A stretch of DNA of 64,000 bases from an uncultured SAR86 cluster bacterium (GTDB taxonomy: Bacteria > Pseudomonadota > Gammaproteobacteria > Magnimaribacterales > AG-339-G14): NCBI GenBank assembly GCA_902596665.1, contig CACJUN010000001.1, forward strand, positions 195,680 through 259,679, written 5' to 3'. The notes under the pieces were generated by a model. That model worked only from the letters and a program-made list of their open reading frames with translations, had not been told where the DNA came from and ran no database searches. Positions 60,024 to 64,000 of the stretch are shown here, piece by piece (position 1 is the first letter of the stretch; every line of letters starts with the position of its first letter). Both the position numbers and the translations under genes were made by a program.

Positions 60024-61668
60024 TTGAACCTCTTTGAATAAGTGCTTCTAATTTCTTATCTTCTAATCTATTAAGGATAGGAGAAAAAGAATCTAATTTA
60101 TGATTTGTTAAAGGAGTGTCAATATCATCGATCGAGCCGATTTTTTTGTTTAGAAAACTTTCTCCTTTAGAGCATGTGTCTGGAATCACTATCTTGAGAT
60201 AAGTGTTTATAACTCTAAATAGATTTATTGTGGTGCTCGCAATCTTGATAACCTCATCACTGTTTTTTTCATCTCTAGCTAAAATCCAAGGTTTTTTTTC
60301 ATCCACATATGCATTTGCTGAATCAGCTAATTTCATGATTTCTTTAATTGCCTTTGAGTATTCAAGATCTGCAAAAAGATTAATAATTTCATTTTTTGAT
60401 GAAATAAAATTTTCATAAAATTCATGATCGATACTATTTCCTATCTGATTATCATTCTTTTTTAAAAATCCTGCTGATCTACTAGCAATATTCACAAATT
60501 TCCCGACCAAATCAGAGTTAACTTTTTTTTGGAAGTCATCATAGTTAAGATCAATATCATCAATGGAAGGCGATAATTTTGATGCCAAGTAATATCTTAT
60601 ATAGTCAGCATCAAGGATATCTAAGTAATCTCTCATACTTAAAAAATTACCTTTTGACTTAGACATTTTTGCTCCGTTTAAACCCAAGAAACCATGAACA
60701 AAAACATTGGATGGTTTTTTAAAGTTAGAAGTTTCAAGTAAAGCTGGCCAAAATAAGGCGTGGAAATTCATGATATCTTTTCCAATGAAATGATAAATTT
60801 CTGTATTGGCAGTTTCTGACCAAATTTCTTCTGCAGACTCATCATTTCTTGCTCTTAAATGATTTTCAAGACTGGCTATGTACCCGATAGGGGCATCAAG
60901 CCATACATAAAAGTACTTCCCTGGCATATCAGGAATTTCAAATCCAAAATAAGGCGAATCTCTACTAATATCCCAATCTTTTAAACCTTGCTGAAACCAT
61001 TCTTCAAGCTTATTTTTAACTGCTTCCTGAAGAGATGTGGCTTTCATCCAATTTGCCACATTAGTTTCTAACTTTGAAAGTTTAAAAAAAACATGCTCAC
61101 TAGTTTTTACTACTGGCTTTTTACCGCTGATTGTTGATACTGGATTGATTAATTCAGCGGCTTCATATTTCGCACCACAGATTTCACAATTATCTCCATA
61201 CTGATCATCAGCGGAACATTTTGGACAAGTGCCTTTAACATATCTATCTGAGAGAAATAAGCCTGCACTTTCGTCAAATAGTTGTTCGATTTGCTTACTT
61301 TCAATGAATCCAGATTCTTTTGCTTTGTTATAAATCAATTCACTGAAGTATTTATTTTCTTCACTATGAGTTGTATGGAAATTATCATGAGAAATATTGA
61401 ATGATCTTAAGTCTTTCATATGAGAGGATCTGAATTCTTCAACCATTTTTTCAGGTTCGGTCTCTAATTCCTTAGCTCTTAACATGATAGGAGTGCCATG
61501 AGCATCGCTCGCACAAACATAGTGACAAGTAATGTTGTTTGCTCTAAGCAACCTTACCCAGATATCTGTTTGTACATGTTCTAAAAGATGTCCTATGTGC
61601 AAGTCACCATTTGCATAGGGCAAAGCGCTCGTAATAATTACGCGGTTGTTTTTTTCAGGAAGAGGCAT
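60016..61668 (-). CDS. metG: Methionyl-tRNA synthetase (catalytic and anticodon-binding part)
   Basis: It charges tRNA-Met with methionine. It has 550 residues and lacks the C-terminal domain fused in E. coli (677). The HIGH box is DLHIGHLL near residue 20, the zinc knuckle is CPKCSADD with CEICG, and the KMSKS box is [10 protein letters not shown] near residue 333. [21 protein letters not shown] and the helical anticodon domain follow. The protein ends [11 protein letters not shown], where the domain-linker begins in fused enzymes. Divergent from mlaA with 11 nt between starts. Confidence 0.96.
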   Translation of the reverse strand: MPLPEKNNRVIITSALPYANGDLHIGHLLEHVQTDIWVRLLRANNITCHYVCASDAHGTPIMLRAKELETEPEKMVEEFRSSHMKDLRSFNISHDNFHTTHSEENKYFSELIYNKAKESGFIESKQIEQLFDESAGLFLSDRYVKGTCPKCSADDQYGDNCEICGAKYEAAELINPVSTISGKKPVVKTSEHVFFKLSKLETNVANWMKATSLQEAVKNKLEEWFQQGLKDWDISRDSPYFGFEIPDMPGKYFYVWLDAPIGYIASLENHLRARNDESAEEIWSETANTEIYHFIGKDIMNFHALFWPALLETSNFKKPSNVFVHGFLGLNGAKMSKSKGNFLSMRDYLDILDADYIRYYLASKLSPSIDDIDLNYDDFQKKVNSDLVGKFVNIASRSAGFLKKNDNQIGNSIDHEFYENFISSKNEIINLFADLEYSKAIKEIMKLADSANAYVDEKKPWILARDEKNSDEVIKIASTTINLFRVINTYLKIVIPDTCSKGESFLNKKIGSIDDIDTPLTNHKLDSFSPILNRLEDKKLEALIQRGSNG

Positions 61669-61679
61669 ATGCTTACGAA

Positions 61680-62405
61680 ATGGTTATTCTGTATATCAAA
61701 AAATTGAGTGCTATTTTAGCATTTTTCTTTGTATTTATAGGTTGCGCCGTTTCTCCCGAGTTAAGAGATTCTCTGGATCCCTATGAAGAGCAAAATAGAA
61801 AAGTTCATGAATTCAATGAGAGGGTAATAGAAAATTTAATTGAACCTGTTACAGGAGCATATGTAGAAGCAACTCCACCTTTTGTTCGGGATCGAATTAC
61901 AGATTTTTTTGAAAATATTGATGACGTAAAGTCAGGCTTAAATAATATTTTGCAAGAGAACTTTTCTGAGGCATTAAATGATTTCGGAAGATTTATTTTC
62001 AATACAACTTTTGGAATTTTTGGTCTCTTTGATGTTGCTACTCCAATGGGATTTGATAAGAACGATGAAGATTTTGGACAGACACTAGGAAAATGGGGTG
62101 TTGAACCTGGTCCTTATATAGTTTTACCTTTTCTAGGTCCAACCACTGTGAGGGATGGTTTATCCAGAGGAATAGATTCTGTCATATCTCCTTTAGCTGT
62201 AGCTGATGATCATCCAACTACATCAGGTTTATTGACTGGATTAAATATCCTTAATCAAACAACTGTTTTACTTGAGCTAGATAATTTTGTCAGCGGAGAT
62301 AAATACATATTTTTCAGAGACGCATACTTACAGCGTAGAAAATATGAAATCAGTGACGGAGAAATTGATGCTGATGATTTCGTTGATGAATTTGAAGATT
62401 TTTAA
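61680..62405 (+). CDS. mlaA: MlaA/VacJ outer-membrane lipid-asymmetry lipoprotein
   Basis: It removes misplaced phospholipids from the outer leaflet and passes them to the Mla system. It has 241 residues. The lipobox FIGC lies near residues 19-22, followed by LDPYEEQNRKVHEFNE. RFIFNTTFGIFGLFDVATPMG, DFGQTLGKWGVEPGPYIVLPF and GPTTVRDGLSRG are core MlaA motifs. A TTG codon at 61704 is an alternative start. The ATG is only 11 nt from metG's start, so no separate long leader is possible. It ends in a 4-nt overlap with the convergent hydrolase gene. Confidence 0.92.
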   Translation: MVILYIKKLSAILAFFFVFIGCAVSPELRDSLDPYEEQNRKVHEFNERVIENLIEPVTGAYVEATPPFVRDRITDFFENIDDVKSGLNNILQENFSEALNDFGRFIFNTTFGIFGLFDVATPMGFDKNDEDFGQTLGKWGVEPGPYIVLPFLGPTTVRDGLSRGIDSVISPLAVADDHPTTSGLLTGLNILNQTTVLLELDNFVSGDKYIFFRDAYLQRRKYEISDGEIDADDFVDEFEDF

Positions 62406-63643
62406 TCTTCGAAGGCTCCATAGACCATAGCTTGCATTTGTCCTCTGAACGGAAAAGTTGTTGAGGGCCTTAATTGAGTCATAAAAATACCTAACAAACT
62501 CTCCTTCGGATCTATCCAGAAGAAGGTACTTGCCATTCCACCCCAATTATATGACCCAGCAGTTCCAGAGATTTGTGTGGCAGCTTGATCGACGGTTACA
62601 GCCATACTCAAACCATAACCCATTCCTTGGTAACGTACCTCAGAAAATCCTCCTCCAGCATTCATGTCTAACAAAGTTTTATTGTCCGGAAGGTGATTCA
62701 TAGTCATCAACTCAACAGTTTTTCTTGAGAGTATTCTTTTGCCATTTAATTCACCACCATTTAAAAGCATCTGACTGAACAAAAAATAATCTTCTATGGT
62801 AGATGCGAGACCACTCCCACCACCTTTATAAACTTTATCTATTAACATGTTGCTTTCATTTCCAGAGGGATCATCTAAGACTAATTTTTTTTCTGGTGTT
62901 CTCCAGTACAAAGCTGTCAATCTATCTGCATCCTTTTTAGGCACAATAAATCCTGTATCCTTCATACCTAAGGGATCAAATATGTTTTCTTTAAAGTAAT
63001 CATCTATTTTCTCCCCTGATATAACTTCAACAATTCTTGCGCAAACATCTATGGAAACGCTGTAAAGCCAGCCTTCGCCAGGCGAAAATTGAAGAGGAAG
63101 GGTAGCTAAAGTTTCGCATACTTCTTTTAAATCCAGAGAACGTCTTTCTCTGTCTGGCAGTAATTCGTCAAATACATGTCTGTAGGCACTATCTAAGTGA
63201 TTTTCAAAATTAATTGAATAGCTGAGACCAGAGGTATGGGTTAATAAATCTCGGATGGTCATTTCTCTGTTCACTGGTCTGGTATCAAAAGCTGGATAGA
63301 TTCCACTTATATAAACTGATTGATTTTTAAATTCAGGAAGAAATTTACTAACTGGGTCTGCCAGATGAAAGTAACCTTTTTCATATAACTGCATTAAGGC
63401 AACACCAGTTACAGGTTTCGTCATTGAATAGATTCTAAAAATCGAGTCATCTTCCATCTTAAGATTTTGTTCAATATCTCTTAAACCTTGAGAGTGACAA
63501 TGAACAATTTCTCCATTTCTTGCTACTAAGGTTTGCGTTCCAGATATTTTTCCTGATGATATATATCTATCCATGAAAAGTTCATCCATGAATTGGAGTT
63601 TTTCCTTGGATATATTGTGTTTATTTGGATTAACTATCTTCAT
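62402..63643 (-). CDS. Serine beta-lactamase-fold hydrolase (EstB-like)
   Basis: A 413-residue class C/PBP-like hydrolase. The SxxK site is Ser73-Lys76 in RIYSMTKPVTG. LLTHTSGLSYSINF follows, and the Tyr motif is in GEGWLYSVSIDVCARIVE. The C-terminal GGMASTFFWIDP takes the place of KTG. There is no signal peptide. It is a paralogue-type neighbour of the 51.5-52.7 kb enzyme; esterase activity is more likely than beta-lactamase. It overlaps the TerB-like gene by 14 nt. Confidence 0.87.
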   Translation of the reverse strand: MKIVNPNKHNISKEKLQFMDELFMDRYISSGKISGTQTLVARNGEIVHCHSQGLRDIEQNLKMEDDSIFRIYSMTKPVTGVALMQLYEKGYFHLADPVSKFLPEFKNQSVYISGIYPAFDTRPVNREMTIRDLLTHTSGLSYSINFENHLDSAYRHVFDELLPDRERRSLDLKEVCETLATLPLQFSPGEGWLYSVSIDVCARIVEVISGEKIDDYFKENIFDPLGMKDTGFIVPKKDADRLTALYWRTPEKKLVLDDPSGNESNMLIDKVYKGGGSGLASTIEDYFLFSQMLLNGGELNGKRILSRKTVELMTMNHLPDNKTLLDMNAGGGFSEVRYQGMGYGLSMAVTVDQAATQISGTAGSYNWGGMASTFFWIDPKESLLGIFMTQLRPSTTFPFRGQMQAMVYGAFED

Positions 63644-64000
63644 TAGTTTCCTTTTGATTTAATTTTGCGTTTATAAAATCTTTATGATTGAGGTATAGAA
63701 GATCAGCAATTCTTCTTATCAGTTGCTCCTCATGCTTATCCATTTCACCATCTGCAAACGCAATTGCCCAAACTGAATTAAGGACTTCTTTTTTTTGATC
63801 GTAATCAAGTTGATCGTTAAGTATTCTCGTGTGTTCATAAAAAGAAATTGATTCTTTAGACTTAGCAAGAGTTGCATCAACAATTTCTTGTATCTCCTCT
63901 TTTTCAATATCTAATTTACTGAGGGAATTTGCCATTGCTTTTAATTCAGATTCATCAAGTTGATTATCAGCATAAGCAACTTCTATCATTAAAGAGCAGA
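63630..64000 (-). CDS. TerB-like (COG4103) protein, N-terminus outside window
   Basis: The frame is open to the window end, and CSLMIEVAYADNQLDESEL reads as the inside of a TerB-type helix, so the ATG at 63989 is probably internal. The visible 120 or so residues hold both acidic loops of the family: YADNQLDESE and FADGEMDKHEEQLIRRIADLL. TerB-like proteins are cytosolic helical proteins linked to tellurite and metal stress; the role here is unknown. Confidence 0.8.
   Translation of the reverse strand, partial: CSLMIEVAYADNQLDESELKAMANSLSKLDIEKEEIQEIVDATLAKSKESISFYEHTRILNDQLDYDQKKEVLNSVWAIAFADGEMDKHEEQLIRRIADLLYLNHKDFINAKLNQKETNEDS

Noticed and set aside
60000-60040. MetRS split as a sequencing frameshift
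   Set aside because: A fused frame would need both a frame change and a lost linker. The separate frame has its own ATG with AGAGG, and the break is at the domain boundary. Read data would settle it.

Overview
The window is an AT-rich, very densely packed stretch of bacterial chromosome with no insertion sequence, phage gene, CRISPR array or long non-coding gap. The gene content (type II secretion system, MlaA, lipoproteins, TonB-dependent receptors, PhoB/PhoR, DapE, PdxJ, CGFS glutaredoxin) points to a Gram-negative gammaproteobacterium. Compactness, low GC, TonB receptors and many acyl-CoA enzymes resemble streamlined surface-ocean lineages of the SAR86 type. That placement is inference from gene content, not a phylogenetic result.

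Layout. 1-3.3 kb: a lipoprotein cut by the window edge, a divergent TonB-dependent receptor and tRNA-Gly(GCC). 3.3-8.4 kb: a bacterial alternative oxidase, DapE, malate synthase G and an amidohydrolase. 8.4-20.3 kb, mostly minus strand: two adjacent acyl-CoA dehydrogenases, PurU (plus strand), a cystathionine beta-synthase/gamma-lyase pair, a 45-residue basic protein, a tandem thioredoxin-fold isomerase, a FATP-type acyl-CoA ligase, a lipoprotein M3 peptidase and two membrane proteins. 20.6-27.3 kb: a minus-strand acyl-CoA catabolic operon (two crotonase-fold proteins, two SDRs, one ligase) facing an SDR/fumarylacetoacetase-family pair. 27.3-28.4 kb: SixA and a DUF3047 protein.

28.4-36.5 kb is a phosphate region. 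A metallophosphoesterase and GT4 glycosyltransferase pair of the PlcP-Agt (phospholipid-to-glycolipid remodelling) kind precedes PhoB-PhoR. Then come Ppx, PPK2 and a PiT phosphate transporter. 35.8-50.6 kb is a secretion region: prepilin peptidase GspO, a beta-helix lipoprotein, a second TonB receptor and gspCDEFG-IJKLMN. The T2SS has no gspH, and its GspE lacks the C-terminal four-cysteine zinc subdomain. 50.6-54.5 kb is a tight plus-strand operon (alpha/beta hydrolase, serine hydrolase, TauE/SafE, PdxJ, GrxD). 54.5-64 kb holds a DUF4149 protein, a lipoprotein ending in a cupredoxin-like copper motif, a ferritin-like protein with a candidate Fur box, ArgG, FabD, a thioredoxin-reductase-like ferredoxin reductase, a split methionyl-tRNA synthetase, MlaA, a second serine hydrolase and a partial TerB-like protein.

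The most interesting readings are these: the lipid-remodelling pair placed directly before PhoBR with an 11-bp-phased repeat in front of it; the reduced T2SS joined to a secreted lipoprotein and TonB receptor; the split MetRS; the cupredoxin lipoprotein; and the rule that no convergent gene pair leaves room for a terminator, with five pairs sharing reciprocal stop codons in a 4-nt overlap.
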